From CAKZSB01 sp964646405 (GTDB taxonomy: Bacteria; Pseudomonadota; Gammaproteobacteria; Granulosicoccales; Granulosicoccaceae): a DNA stretch of 20,655 nucleotides. The stretch spans positions 1-20,655 of the forward strand of contig CAZYDV010000074.1 in NCBI GenBank assembly GCA_964646405.1, in the 5' to 3' direction. Position numbers and translations under genes: made by a program. Positions 8,736-16,176 of this stretch are shown here, piece by piece. The stretch's first letter is position 1, and every line of letters begins with the position of its first letter. Below the pieces are notes generated by a model. The model was not told where the DNA came from. It saw nothing but the letters and a program-made list of their open reading frames with translations, and did not search any database.

Positions 8736-9638
8736 TCACTCCGCCCTTAGATTCCTCGTAGCCAATACATCCCCGATATCCCAAAGATTTCTAAGGTTGG
8801 CAAAATCCTGCAAGCTGTCGCGCTCCTCTTGACTGAGTGGTCGCCTGCTTTCATAACCTTCGATCATTGATGCTCGTTGTGCCTCAGGTAAGCCATAAGA
8901 GATCGCGAGATCATAAGCGCGCCAACCATACGCACAGTGATCAAGATCAAAGAGGGTCAGGTCGTTGCCGCGAAAGTGAATGTTCCCCAGGTGCATATCG
9001 GCATGAATGATGCCGAACTTGTCACCCCCGGTTCCGATGCGGTTGATCCGGTCTATGTAAGGTTCTATTGGCTGCAGCTTCTGCGCTATCCGCCTGCCAT
9101 GTTTTATCTTGTCACCGGGTTCGCAGCACTTTTCTCCTTCTGATATCAGTCTTAATGGCTCGTTTATCAAATATTTTAAATCGAGTTTATAGCGCGAAAA
9201 ATTTGACTCAAACGAATTTGCGGCCAGATGTAAGTTCGCCATGACTATCCCCGTCTGGTAGCTCTGTTCAATTGTCACAGAGCCTCTGCTGAGCGGGATG
9301 CCATCGGCATAGTGAAACAAAGCATATGTCCTGTGGCCGTGCCTTGTTTTCACCGTGCCCGATAGTTCGTCATCTGCGGTCCGTGCTACGGTGGCTACCG
9401 GCACATCGTGTTGGTGCAGATGCTCGACAAGATCCAGTTCGAATTGATAGGCATCATCTGACTCAACGTAGTATTTTCCGTTCAAATACAGTCGAAAGAT
9501 GTATTTGTCGCGACCGCTCTCTACCAGATACGTGTCGTTGAATCCACGCCTGATGAACATGCAATAGGCAATGTCACTGAGGTTGTAGTGCTCGTTAATC
9601 ACTTTCAGAGCTTCATCTGAAGTCAGTAGTGTGTTCAT
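8736..9638 (-). CDS. APH-family phosphotransferase (SrkA/homoserine-kinase-like), short C-terminus
   Basis: A 300-residue protein with the aminoglycoside-phosphotransferase/choline-kinase fold. The N-lobe includes FIRRGFNDTYLV (about 28-39, nucleotide loop) and YIFRLY (46-51). The catalytic loop is IIHADMHLGN (210-219), with H212, D214 and N219. The metal-binding loop is FDLDHCAYG (230-238), with D231. Members phosphorylate small-molecule hydroxyls (homoserine, choline, aminoglycosides) or proteins (SrkA); the substrate cannot be told here. The protein stops soon after NLWDIGDVL, where many relatives run on for some 20-40 residues, so the C-terminal helix may be shortened. Runs such as 9160-9230 look more AT-rich than neighbouring genes. 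The start codon has no clear ribosome binding site. It sits 123 bases upstream of ptrB on the same strand. Confidence 0.82.
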   Translation of the reverse strand: MNTLLTSDEALKVINEHYNLSDIAYCMFIRRGFNDTYLVESGRDKYIFRLYLNGKYYVESDDAYQFELDLVEHLHQHDVPVATVARTADDELSGTVKTRHGHRTYALFHYADGIPLSRGSVTIEQSYQTGIVMANLHLAANSFESNFSRYKLDLKYLINEPLRLISEGEKCCEPGDKIKHGRRIAQKLQPIEPYIDRINRIGTGGDKFGIIHADMHLGNIHFRGNDLTLFDLDHCAYGWRAYDLAISYGLPEAQRASMIEGYESRRPLSQEERDSLQDFANLRNLWDIGDVLATRNLRAE

Positions 9639-10058
9639 AGTGAGGCAGGGGCCTGGCTGAGGTCGTGAACGAGGGCAGAGTCATATGGAGGAGCGGCCGA
9701 GGGAGTGGCTGTGCCCCCTGGCTTTGAGGTATTTGGGTTCTAAATTGGCAGTTTTCTATTCTGAGACTATTTCCCGAGCTTTAAGGGCCTTGTATGATTC
9801 GCTTAAGTCGATACAAAATTGAGTGGCACATTGTACTCGAAAATCGCCGATTTCCCCTTCATGGTTCTTTGTTCACTGGATTTTTCCCACTGTGCGGTTC
9901 ATTTCGGGAGCTGAGACTGATGTGCACACGTTGTATAGCCCGTCGATAGCGTCATCCGGTTCTGGTAATTGGCCGTTATTTGTGATAGTGCTTTATACGA
10001 CGTCTACAGTGGCAGTAACGCTGACCCTGGGGCAACTTAAACAAAGGGATTGGTTTTC
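9639..10058. other. Gene-free divergent region between the APH-like kinase and the acyltransferase
   Basis: About 420 bases separate two divergent genes and must contain both promoters. The middle part (about 9725-9860) is noticeably AT-rich. Open frames here have no recognisable family and no supporting ribosome binding site. TTATAC near 9993 could serve as a -10 element for the plus strand, but I see no convincing -35 at the right distance. Confidence 0.4.
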
Positions 10059-11198
10059 GTGCAAGACACTCGCCGATATGATCTGGACTGGCTCCGGGTG
10101 GGGCTTTTTCTACTCCTGATTTTCTACCATATCGGTATGTTTTACGTGCCGTGGCAATGGCATGTAAAAAGTCTACACGCACCGGTAGAGTGGCTGGAGC
10201 TTCCGATGCGAATTTTGAATCCCTGGCGGATACCGGCACTTTTTATTATCTCGGGTATTGCCCTGCGATTTGCACTCGACAAGGCAAGCAGTCACGGCGC
10301 GTTTATGTGGCGCCGCTTTGTGCGCCTGATTTTACCCGTTCTTTTTGGCATGGCGGTTGTTTGTGCGCCTCAGCCCTACTTTGAGCAACGAGCCGCGGGT
10401 GTAGATACTGGCAACCTTCTGGAATTTTATATTGGCTATCTCAAGCCACCCTGGTTGTCTCCGGAACAGTGGCCGACGATAACCCCTACCTGGAACCACC
10501 TGTGGTACCTGGTGTACGTACTGCTTCTCTCACTCGTTATTATCGGTTTGAATCTCGTTTCCAGAGGAGGGCTTGCGCGACTGCTGACCGGACTGGTCAA
10601 TCGTTGTGCGCGGCGGCCTGTGGTGTTTCTGCTGCTGCCGATGATGGTCAGCTTTTTCATTCTATGGATATTTAAACACAGTGTCGGTGCTGTACAGATG
10701 GTTTGGGGGGATTGGCATCGACTGGCAAGCTCACTGTGGCTGATGCTGTTCGGATTTGCCATCGCGAAGGAGGCGGATACATGGAAAGTGCTCTGGCGAT
10801 CAAGGTGGGTGATGTTTTTACTTGCAGTTATCCTCGGTGCCATTCTCGTCATGGCCAGCCTGAACTGGTTCTGGGTGGGTTCGGGCTATGAACCGCACTA
10901 CTACATCACCCGTAGCTTCTACAGTTGGGCGGTGATGTTGGCGCTGCTTGGGTTTGTTCAGATGGCAGGGCGTGGTTCGGATCGACTCCGAAACTACCTG
11001 ACCTACGCGGTATTCCCCTACTACGTGCTGCATCAAACCGTGATCATTGTGACGGGTGTCTGGCTGGGGCAGTTTCAATTGAGCTTTGCTGCAGAGGCTG
11101 CCAGTCTGATAGCTCTTACGATACTGGTCACTGCGCTGATTCACCACTTCGTTGTACTTAGAATGGGTCGCGCGTCGGTGCTGCTTGGCGGTCGTTAG
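10059..11198 (+). CDS. Acyltransferase family 3 membrane protein (OafA/OpgC type)
   Basis: A 379-residue multi-pass inner-membrane protein of the Acyl_transf_3 family. The N-terminus reads RRYDLDWLRVGLFLLLIFYHIGMFY. DWLR and the conserved His in the first helix (H24) are the family signature and the likely acyl-transfer site. NPWRIPALFIISGIALRFAL follows, and about ten hydrophobic helices fill the rest, ending in VLRMGRASVLLGG. Such proteins acylate (often acetylate or succinylate) cell-surface glycans or other exported molecules; the acceptor is not evident. I start it at the GTG at 10059 because AAAGGGA (10043-10049) sits about 9 bases upstream. The TTG at 10050 in the same frame would be almost on top of that ribosome binding site. 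It is monocistronic and convergent with the dehydrogenase operon. Confidence 0.85.
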   Translation: MQDTRRYDLDWLRVGLFLLLIFYHIGMFYVPWQWHVKSLHAPVEWLELPMRILNPWRIPALFIISGIALRFALDKASSHGAFMWRRFVRLILPVLFGMAVVCAPQPYFEQRAAGVDTGNLLEFYIGYLKPPWLSPEQWPTITPTWNHLWYLVYVLLLSLVIIGLNLVSRGGLARLLTGLVNRCARRPVVFLLLPMMVSFFILWIFKHSVGAVQMVWGDWHRLASSLWLMLFGFAIAKEADTWKVLWRSRWVMFLLAVILGAILVMASLNWFWVGSGYEPHYYITRSFYSWAVMLALLGFVQMAGRGSDRLRNYLTYAVFPYYVLHQTVIIVTGVWLGQFQLSFAAEAASLIALTILVTALIHHFVVLRMGRASVLLGGR

Positions 11199-11258
11199 AC
11201 GTGGCGAGTCGACAGCAGCTATGCCTGAATTTTGTTTCTGCTGCGCAAGAGTCGGCCA
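11199..11258. terminator. Imperfect large hairpin between convergent genes
   Basis: The 60 bases between the acyltransferase (+) and the flavoprotein (-) carry GTGGC and GCCAC at the outer ends and CAGCAG/CTGCTG inside, giving an imperfect stem with a T-rich loop. Its position suggests a shared bidirectional transcription end. No proper T-tract follows the stem on either strand, so the assignment is tentative. Confidence 0.3.
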
Positions 11259-12641
11259 CTACTGGTGCAAACTGGCAAGCTCTGCGACGGTGACGGGTTT
11301 TATCGGTGGGCGTATTCGGTAAGCGCCTACCTCGTCATGCGGCAGTGCGTTCTCGCGAGCGAGCAGTTCGGTGACGGTCAGGCCACAATAGCGCCCCTGA
11401 CACGGGCCCATTCCGCAACGGCTGAAAGCTTTGGTTTGATTGGGTCCGGTACAGCCTTTGGCTGTCTGCGCGCGAATGGCACCTGCAGTTACCTCTTCAC
11501 AGCGGCAGATAATCGTATCGTTGTCTGGACTCAGCACTTGTGGTGATGGCGGGTATAGTGTGTCGAGAAACGGACGCGCTCGCCGCTCGCGATTGAGTTC
11601 ATTCAGCGCAGCCGCCTGTAACGTTTGACACTCGATATTTTCGATTACACCGAGTTGCTGTAGCGCGTTGAGTGCGCACAATGTACCGTGATGTTCCGCC
11701 GCCAGTGCGCCGCTGATGCCGGCACCGTCGCCGGCTATCTGAAAAATCGGGTTGTCGGTTTTCCCGGCAGGGTCGATGTTCGGCACGAAACAGTGTTGAC
11801 GGGGATGCCATTGGTGAGACAGTCTCAGCGATCGACTGATCTGTGTGTTCGGCACGACACCCTGATGCAGTAACACGCTATCGCAATGGATCTGGTGTTG
11901 CTTGCCAGATGACTCGAATTGTATGCCGGCAACTGTGTGGTCGCCGAGGATTTCGATGCGCTCGGCGGCGTGGTAGCGGCGTATGCCTGCGCGTCGAATT
12001 TCTGCCAGCAGACCCAGCCCCTTTAGCAGCAATGGCCAGTTGCCCAGCGTGGCTGGCAGATGGCGAGCAGCGTGCCTGTAGCTGCTGCGTCGCTGTGTTT
12101 CAATTATCGCCACTGGCGGTGCGCCGGCTCGAACCAGTTGAGCGGCGAGCAGGTAGAGCAACGGGCCTGCGCCGGCCAGTACGGTGTTGGCCGGTACCAG
12201 TCCGCTGGACTTGAGCAGAATTTGCGCAGCGCCTGCGCTCATTACACCGGGCAGAGTCCAGCCCGGTAGCGGAACCGGGCGTTCCAGTGCGCCGGTGGCA
12301 ATAATGATCTGTTTTCCTGTCAGGCCTGTGGCACTGGCGCCGACTGAATAGCAAATCTGTCCATCGTCATCGACGCGCCATACTTTTGCATTGGGACGAT
12401 AGCTGATCTGTGGCTTATCGAGTTTTTCGGTCAGTGTGCGCCCGTGCAGATAGTCTGCGCCAAGAATTTTGTCTCGCCGCATGGTTGACTGGTTGATGTT
12501 GCGATAGATCTGGCCGCCGGGCGAGGGTTGTTCATCGAGTAACACGACGCCCACGCCATGGTTGGCGGCGGTGATCGCTGCCGCCATGCCAGCCGGACCC
12601 GCACCGATGATGACAAGCGGGGAGGTTTCGGTTGCACTCAT
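11259..12641 (-). CDS. FAD/NAD-binding oxidoreductase with C-terminal BFD-like [2Fe-2S] domain (HcnB/OoxA/LhpE type)
   Basis: A 460-residue flavoprotein, the alpha-type subunit of a heterotrimeric amino-acid/amine/opine dehydrogenase. The N-terminus has the dinucleotide motif VIIGAGPAGMAAA (about 10-22) followed by DEQPSPGGQIYR, usual in HcnB, OoxA and D-hydroxyproline dehydrogenase subunits. A second nucleotide fold follows GKQIIIATGALERPVPLPGWTLPGV. The C-terminal BFD-like domain has four cysteines, C379-x-C381 (CRCEEV) and C409-x4-C414 (CGMGPC), for an iron-sulfur cluster. It overlaps the preceding ferredoxin-like gene by ATGA, so translation is probably coupled. The complex would pass substrate electrons from the DAO subunit through Fe-S and FAD to the respiratory chain. 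Hydrogen cyanide synthase is one member of the family, but the gene order here differs from hcnABC. Confidence 0.85.
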   Translation of the reverse strand: MSATETSPLVIIGAGPAGMAAAITAANHGVGVVLLDEQPSPGGQIYRNINQSTMRRDKILGADYLHGRTLTEKLDKPQISYRPNAKVWRVDDDGQICYSVGASATGLTGKQIIIATGALERPVPLPGWTLPGVMSAGAAQILLKSSGLVPANTVLAGAGPLLYLLAAQLVRAGAPPVAIIETQRRSSYRHAARHLPATLGNWPLLLKGLGLLAEIRRAGIRRYHAAERIEILGDHTVAGIQFESSGKQHQIHCDSVLLHQGVVPNTQISRSLRLSHQWHPRQHCFVPNIDPAGKTDNPIFQIAGDGAGISGALAAEHHGTLCALNALQQLGVIENIECQTLQAAALNELNRERRARPFLDTLYPPSPQVLSPDNDTIICRCEEVTAGAIRAQTAKGCTGPNQTKAFSRCGMGPCQGRYCGLTVTELLARENALPHDEVGAYRIRPPIKPVTVAELASLHQ

Positions 12642-12931
12642 TCAGGTGCCGCCGCAAGTGCGGGGCGTTGTACCTGCATGCCATCCATTGCGCAAGTCAT
12701 GCACGCCTGAACGGCGATACCGTCGATCTCGACCAGGCAGTCATAGCAGCTGCCCATCATACAGAATGGTGCGCGGGCGCTGCCGCTGACGGGCGTGTTG
12801 CGGGAGTGGGTGATGCCAGCGGCCAGCAGGGCGGCGGCAATGGTATCGCCGGTGACGGCTGTAATGGCTTCGCCATCGAAGGTGAAGGATATCTGATTGG
12901 CCGCGTCGGGCTCAATTCGGATGAGTTTCAA
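12638..12931 (-). CDS. Small [2Fe-2S] ferredoxin-like subunit (HcnA/LhpF type)
   Basis: A 97-residue protein with the plant-type ferredoxin cysteine pattern C57-x4-C62-x2-C65-x11-C77 (APFCMMGSCYDCLVEIDG, then VQACMT). The preceding FDGEAITAVTGDTIAAALLAAGI is the fold segment seen in HcnA-type subunits. The start is a TTG at 12931 (MKLIRIEPD), chosen because GAGG lies 5-6 bases upstream and it gives the family length. The upstream DAO gene ends at 12912, so the two overlap by 20 bases; the 3' end overlaps the FAD/BFD gene by ATGA. It should relay electrons between the two flavoproteins. Confidence 0.85.
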   Translation of the reverse strand: MKLIRIEPDAANQISFTFDGEAITAVTGDTIAAALLAAGITHSRNTPVSGSARAPFCMMGSCYDCLVEIDGIAVQACMTCAMDGMQVQRPALAAAPE

Positions 12932-14021
12932 AGCGATCCTCGCTAAAGCATTCAAGGTCGGGGGCGTCGCTGTGGCCGACAATCCACAAAGGCAAAAATT
13001 TCGCATGGGCGGCGGCCAGCGTAATGCCGCTGTGGCAGGTGACAAAAAAGGCGCCAGGGTGAGTTTTTGAGTGTTGATAGATCGGCAAACCGTCCGGCGA
13101 CATGATACGTAATGCCGCCCAGCTTCTAACAATGTTGACGTTGCCCAGAGCCGGAAACAGTTGTTGTGCCTCGGCGGCGAGTTGTGCGGTGATCGCGAGG
13201 CTGTCGCGATCGTCTGTGCCAACTTCCTCTGCCGATGCACCGATTTGCACGCCGCCTTCATCTACCTGACGGATCACATCGGAAGGGCGGCGCATCAGCG
13301 GGGCGGTTTTCTCTGTGATCAGTACCTGCCCGCGTTGGGGACGCACCGGCGCCTTGAAGCCCAGTGACGGGCCGAGTGTTCGATTGCCGATGCCCGAGCA
13401 CAGCACAACGTGTTGTGCCCGTGCCAGTTCATGTTTGCCGCTGAAGAGCGCGTACTGTGAATCGTTCCTTACGATTTTGTCGATCGTGATTGAATTGAAA
13501 ATCTGCCCGCCCTGTTGCCTGACAAGCGTTGCCAGGCTGCGCAGCAAGGCCAGCGGGTTCACATGGCCGTCCTGGTGGTGCAGAGTGGCGCCGGCGACGT
13601 TCGGGCCTATGTTGGGTTCTTCATGGCGCAGGGCATTGTGGCCCAGTACTTCAAAGGGATAGTCATCGCCGGTCTGCGCCGCCAGTCCGCGATACTGTTC
13701 GGCCACGTCGGCCAGTTCATCTTCGTTCAGGCAATAGCGAAAACCACCCTCTTGCTGCAGATTCAGGCGAGTACTGCATTGTTGTTCTATTTCGTCGGCA
13801 AAGTCGCGCCAGGCGGCAGCAGAACGGCGCGTCCATAGCGAGTAGGCGGGCAGGTTCAGCCCCTTGCCCTGTACCCAGATCAATCCGAAATTACCGCGCG
13901 ATGCGCGTATACCGTTGTCGCCCTCATCGTATACGGCCACGCGCTTGCCCAGTGCCAGCAGGCCGTGTGCGACCGACAGGCCGACGATACCGCCGCCGAT
14001 GATTGCGTATTCAGGTTCCAT
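12912..14021 (-). CDS. DAO-family FAD-dependent oxidoreductase (HcnC/LhpB type)
   Basis: A 369-residue FAD enzyme of the D-amino-acid oxidase family. AIIGGGIVGLSVAHGLLALG (about 6-25) is the FAD-binding fold, followed by the acidic strand end VAVYDEG. The C-terminal part has the second FAD contact HPGAFFVTCHSGITLA. In the known complexes this subunit oxidises the amine or amino-acid carbon-nitrogen bond (glycine in HcnC, D-hydroxyproline in LhpB, opines in OoxB). The order DAO, then 2Fe-2S, then FAD/BFD is, as I recall, that of the D-hydroxyproline dehydrogenase operon, not of hcnABC. No hydroxyproline epimerase or deaminase is nearby, so the substrate stays open. It begins 48 bases after lepB with no strong ribosome binding site and overlaps the next gene by 20 bases. 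Confidence 0.85.
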   Translation of the reverse strand: MEPEYAIIGGGIVGLSVAHGLLALGKRVAVYDEGDNGIRASRGNFGLIWVQGKGLNLPAYSLWTRRSAAAWRDFADEIEQQCSTRLNLQQEGGFRYCLNEDELADVAEQYRGLAAQTGDDYPFEVLGHNALRHEEPNIGPNVAGATLHHQDGHVNPLALLRSLATLVRQQGGQIFNSITIDKIVRNDSQYALFSGKHELARAQHVVLCSGIGNRTLGPSLGFKAPVRPQRGQVLITEKTAPLMRRPSDVIRQVDEGGVQIGASAEEVGTDDRDSLAITAQLAAEAQQLFPALGNVNIVRSWAALRIMSPDGLPIYQHSKTHPGAFFVTCHSGITLAAAHAKFLPLWIVGHSDAPDLECFSEDRFETHPN

Positions 14022-14069
14022 CGGGCGATTCTACCACTGTGCAACAGATCGGCGGCGTGGCAGTATGGT

Positions 14070-14652
14070 TTACGGGATGTTGAAGCGCGATCGTTGGCCT
14101 GCATTGAAGATCAGGTCGCCGAGCACGTTTGACTTTGGTACCGGTCCCCAGGCTCGACTGTCGTTGGAGTTGTGGCGATTGTCGCCCATCACAAAGTAGG
14201 TGTCCGCCGGTACGATTAATCGCTTTGGCTGTCTGTTTTCGTTGAGGTGGAGCCACTTTATTTGATAACAGACAGAATCAAGGCACTCTCGTCTAGTGAG
14301 CTGGTCTTCACTGACCGCTTCCGTCGTGATTGTTGTGCCGTTTATTGTCAGTGTGTGGTCGGAGTATTCGATGGTGTCGCCGTCTGTCGCGATGATCCGT
14401 TTAACATAAGTGAATTTACGATTCGGCGGGTACTGAAAGGCAATGATGTCCCCCGGTTGGTAGCTGCCGCCCAGTGAAAGGTTCAGTACTTCTACCCCCA
14501 TAAGACCGTAGTGACCGCTGTGTATTTTGCTGGTAAATAAAGATATCGCCACGTTCGATAGTGGGCGACATCGAGCCGCTGGGTGCGTGGTAGCTATCGA
14601 ATAGAAATACTCTGGCCATGAATACTAATGGTAGAAAAAATTCGGCAATCAC
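14070..14652 (-). pseudogene. lepB: Signal peptidase I with an apparent one-base frameshift
   Basis: Two overlapping frames together make a complete small signal peptidase I (about 194 residues). The first frame begins at a GTG at 14652, with GGAGAG six bases upstream. It gives one membrane helix and HAPSGSM (nucleophile S27), then RGDIFIYQQ. The match then continues in the next frame: YGLMGVEVLNL, the PGDIIAFQYPP stretch, YVKRIIATDGDTI with the general-base Lys, and GDNRHNSNDSRAWGPVP. The shift falls near 14523-14529, where the minus strand reads CAGCAAAATACACAGC; removing one A restores a single frame (YQQIHSGHYGLMGVE). All catalytic parts are otherwise present, so this is either a very young pseudogene or a sequencing error in a draft assembly. 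It lies between the DM13 gene and the dehydrogenase operon on the same strand. Confidence 0.8.
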
Positions 14653-14836
14653 GGCGAACTCTCCAATTGCTATCGCTGAGCGACAGGTGATTGGAAGGCA
14701 TGTTACACGGTATTGTTAAAGGAGGAAAATCTGGACAGAGGCCATACTTTTAGTGACTGGTTGTTCTTTTTCCGGGAACGCCAGCGGACCAGGATTTTTC
14801 CGCTGCGTCTACCCGTCCCTGTGCGATGTCGTCTGG
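14653..14836. other. Intergenic region with a hairpin downstream of the DM13 gene
   Basis: Between the DM13 stop and the lepB start lies a perfect 7-bp inverted repeat, CAGCGGA (14782-14788) and TCCGCTG (14799-14805), with a 10-base loop. On the minus strand it comes about 30 bases after the DM13 stop, but no T-tract follows, so termination is uncertain. The rest must carry the lepB leader; its ribosome binding site GGAGAG is close to the GTG. Confidence 0.35.
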
Positions 14837-15241
14837 CTACAGCGGTGCACCACCCCAGAGTTTTGAATAGGCTTCGCAATGAATGATGATGGATTGAAAC
14901 TGCGAGAGATCGACTCCAGCTGGCAATTGATATTGCTGACCGCCAGATGCCGAGGCCAGCGGTGATACGAGTATGGCGTTGCGGGTGGCGTTGTTGCCGT
15001 TGAGTTGTGACAGCGGGGCGGTGGAGAGGAAGATTTTTAGATCCGGCGCGCTTTTGGTTTTGAAGTCGTTGCTGATCGTCAGGATGTTGCCGGTAATTGA
15101 CCAACTGCCGTTTATGCGGGATGATTTCTTGCTCCAGGTGCCGGCGTGATCAGCGTTGGCCCACGCGGTGTGCGTGGTGAAAGACAGCGCCGTTAGCACC
15201 AGTGTGAACAATAGCGTGAGTCTGGCGATCAGTGATTTCAT
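14837..15241 (-). CDS. Secreted DM13-domain protein
   Basis: A 134-residue protein with a Sec signal peptide (MKSLIARL, a hydrophobic core, then THTAWA with likely cleavage after residue 28). A DM13 domain fills the rest: GTWSKKSSRINGSWSI, then LTISNDFKTKSAPDLKIFLS, QQYQLPAGVDLSQFQSIIIHC and a C-terminal W-G-G-A-P-L. The single Cys in the IIIHCE segment is a conserved feature of DM13 domains, which have been proposed to act in redox or electron transfer outside the cytoplasm. I start at the ATG at 15241 because it opens a clean signal peptide and AAGGAA lies about 11-12 bases upstream; the open frame extends further without homology. No membrane anchor is seen. It is divergent from the NTAQ1-like gene. 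Confidence 0.85.
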   Translation of the reverse strand: MKSLIARLTLLFTLVLTALSFTTHTAWANADHAGTWSKKSSRINGSWSITGNILTISNDFKTKSAPDLKIFLSTAPLSQLNGNNATRNAILVSPLASASGGQQYQLPAGVDLSQFQSIIIHCEAYSKLWGGAPL

Positions 15242-15438
15242 GTTGTTTTTCGTTCCTTGTGGTCTTACTGCGTTCGAGTCTGATTGTGGTTGAGAGTTCC
15301 CATTGAATGTCTTTGACCGGGTTCGAGTTATCGTAATTTCGTTGTGCTTGCTGATGAAAGAACGGCTCACTCGGTCGCCGCTTGCTGTTTCTCAACAAAT
15401 GCACCTGTGGCATCCGCTATTCGTTGAGAGTCTGGCCT

Positions 15439-15972
15439 ATGAGTGACTACACAGCATTTTTCTGTGAAGAAAATATCTGGCGATTGGCCAGTCGCATGGC
15501 GGACGTGGATGCATGCTTTGTATTACTGTTTTTCAACTCGTACGGGCATGTCGCACTTTGCCAGCAGAGTGCGTTTGGTGATGAAGGCATCGGCCTCTGG
15601 GACTATCATGTGGTGTTGCTCGATACCGCTGAAGGCTTGATCCATGATTTCGATACGCGGCTCGATAAGCCCTCGCCCGCACAACGGTATTTGCGCAGTA
15701 CATTTCCTGATCAGCAAAGCCTCCCACTGCAATATCGAGCCATAGTGCGGTGCGTGCCGGCGCGCGAGTATCTGCAGCGGTTTAGTTCAGATCGAAGTCA
15801 CATGCTCGATGAGTATGGGGTGGCGCGAGCGACGTTTCCGGAGTGGCCGTTGATAGCGTCCGGGAATCGGATTACCTTGCAGCAGTATATTGGCGAGCAA
15901 GTGATTGCTGATAGTGAGAGTGTGGTGATGGCGATTGATTGCTTTGATTCGGAACGTCCGCTGGGTGGGTGA
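15439..15972 (+). CDS. Protein N-terminal glutamine amidohydrolase (NTAQ1, WDYHV family)
   Basis: A 177-residue protein matching the NTAQ1 family, which deamidates N-terminal Gln of proteins to Glu. The N-terminal CEENIW box holds the nucleophile C9. WDYHVVLL (54-61) gives the signature and catalytic H57. HDFDT (69-73) supplies the Asp, with D70 at the position of human D97. Later, YGVARATFPEWPLI and the tail match the layout of the eukaryotic enzyme, and the length is close to it. In eukaryotes this feeds the arginylation branch of the N-degron pathway. In bacteria the product Glu could be a substrate for the leucyl transferase Bpt and then ClpS/ClpAP; no such genes are in the window. The start at 15439 has GAGAG about nine bases upstream. 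The gene ends 21 bases before the assembly gap. Confidence 0.85.
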   Translation: MSDYTAFFCEENIWRLASRMADVDACFVLLFFNSYGHVALCQQSAFGDEGIGLWDYHVVLLDTAEGLIHDFDTRLDKPSPAQRYLRSTFPDQQSLPLQYRAIVRCVPAREYLQRFSSDRSHMLDEYGVARATFPEWPLIASGNRITLQQYIGEQVIADSESVVMAIDCFDSERPLGG

Positions 15973-15993
15973 GTAGGGTGTTTTCTCGCTGAC

Positions 15994-16093
15994 NNNNNNN
16001 NNNNNNNNNNNNNNNNNNNNNNNNNNNNNNNNNNNNNNNNNNNNNNNNNNNNNNNNNNNNNNNNNNNNNNNNNNNNNNNNNNNNNNNNNNNNN
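15994..16093. other. Assembly gap (100 N)
   Basis: Exactly 100 N occupy this interval, the usual placeholder for a scaffold gap of unknown size. TTCTCGCTGAC is present directly left of the gap (15983-15993) and directly right of it (16094-16104), so the break lies in repeated sequence. Confidence 0.97.
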
Positions 16094-16168
16094 TTCTCGC
16101 TGACGCGTCGGGTTGTCTGTTGTTCTCGCTGACGCGTCGGGCTTCCTTGCTGTGTGTCGGGTTATCTG
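16094..16168. repeat. Tandem repeat flanking the assembly gap
   Basis: Copies begin at 16094 and 16123 with the identical TTCTCGCTGACGCGTCGGG. A third, degenerate copy begins at 16143 (TTCCTTGCTGTGTGTCGGG). The partial copy at 15983-15993 left of the gap indicates more units inside it. Spacing is 29 and then 20 bases, so the array is irregular. It lies at the 3' ends of the convergent NTAQ1-like gene and GntR regulator. The short, uneven spacing argues against CRISPR. Confidence 0.75.
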
Positions 16169-16176
16169 GCAGGTGG

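Noticed and set aside
10050..10058. TTG at 10050 as start of the acyltransferase
   Set aside because: The Shine-Dalgarno AAAGGGA would overlap or abut it; the GTG at 10059 has normal spacing.
11259..14021. Hydrogen cyanide synthase hcnABC as a firm call
   Set aside because: The subunit families fit, but the gene order is DAO, Fe-S, FAD/BFD, not A-B-C, and the same families serve opine, proline and other amine dehydrogenases.
14070..14552. Signal peptidase starting at the in-frame GTG at 14552
   Set aside because: That start would omit the membrane helix and the catalytic Ser in PSGSM, which are encoded in the adjoining frame with a much better ribosome binding site.
16094..16168. Possible CRISPR array
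   Set aside because: Units begin 29 and 20 bases apart with similar, not unique, sequence between them; there are no cas genes.
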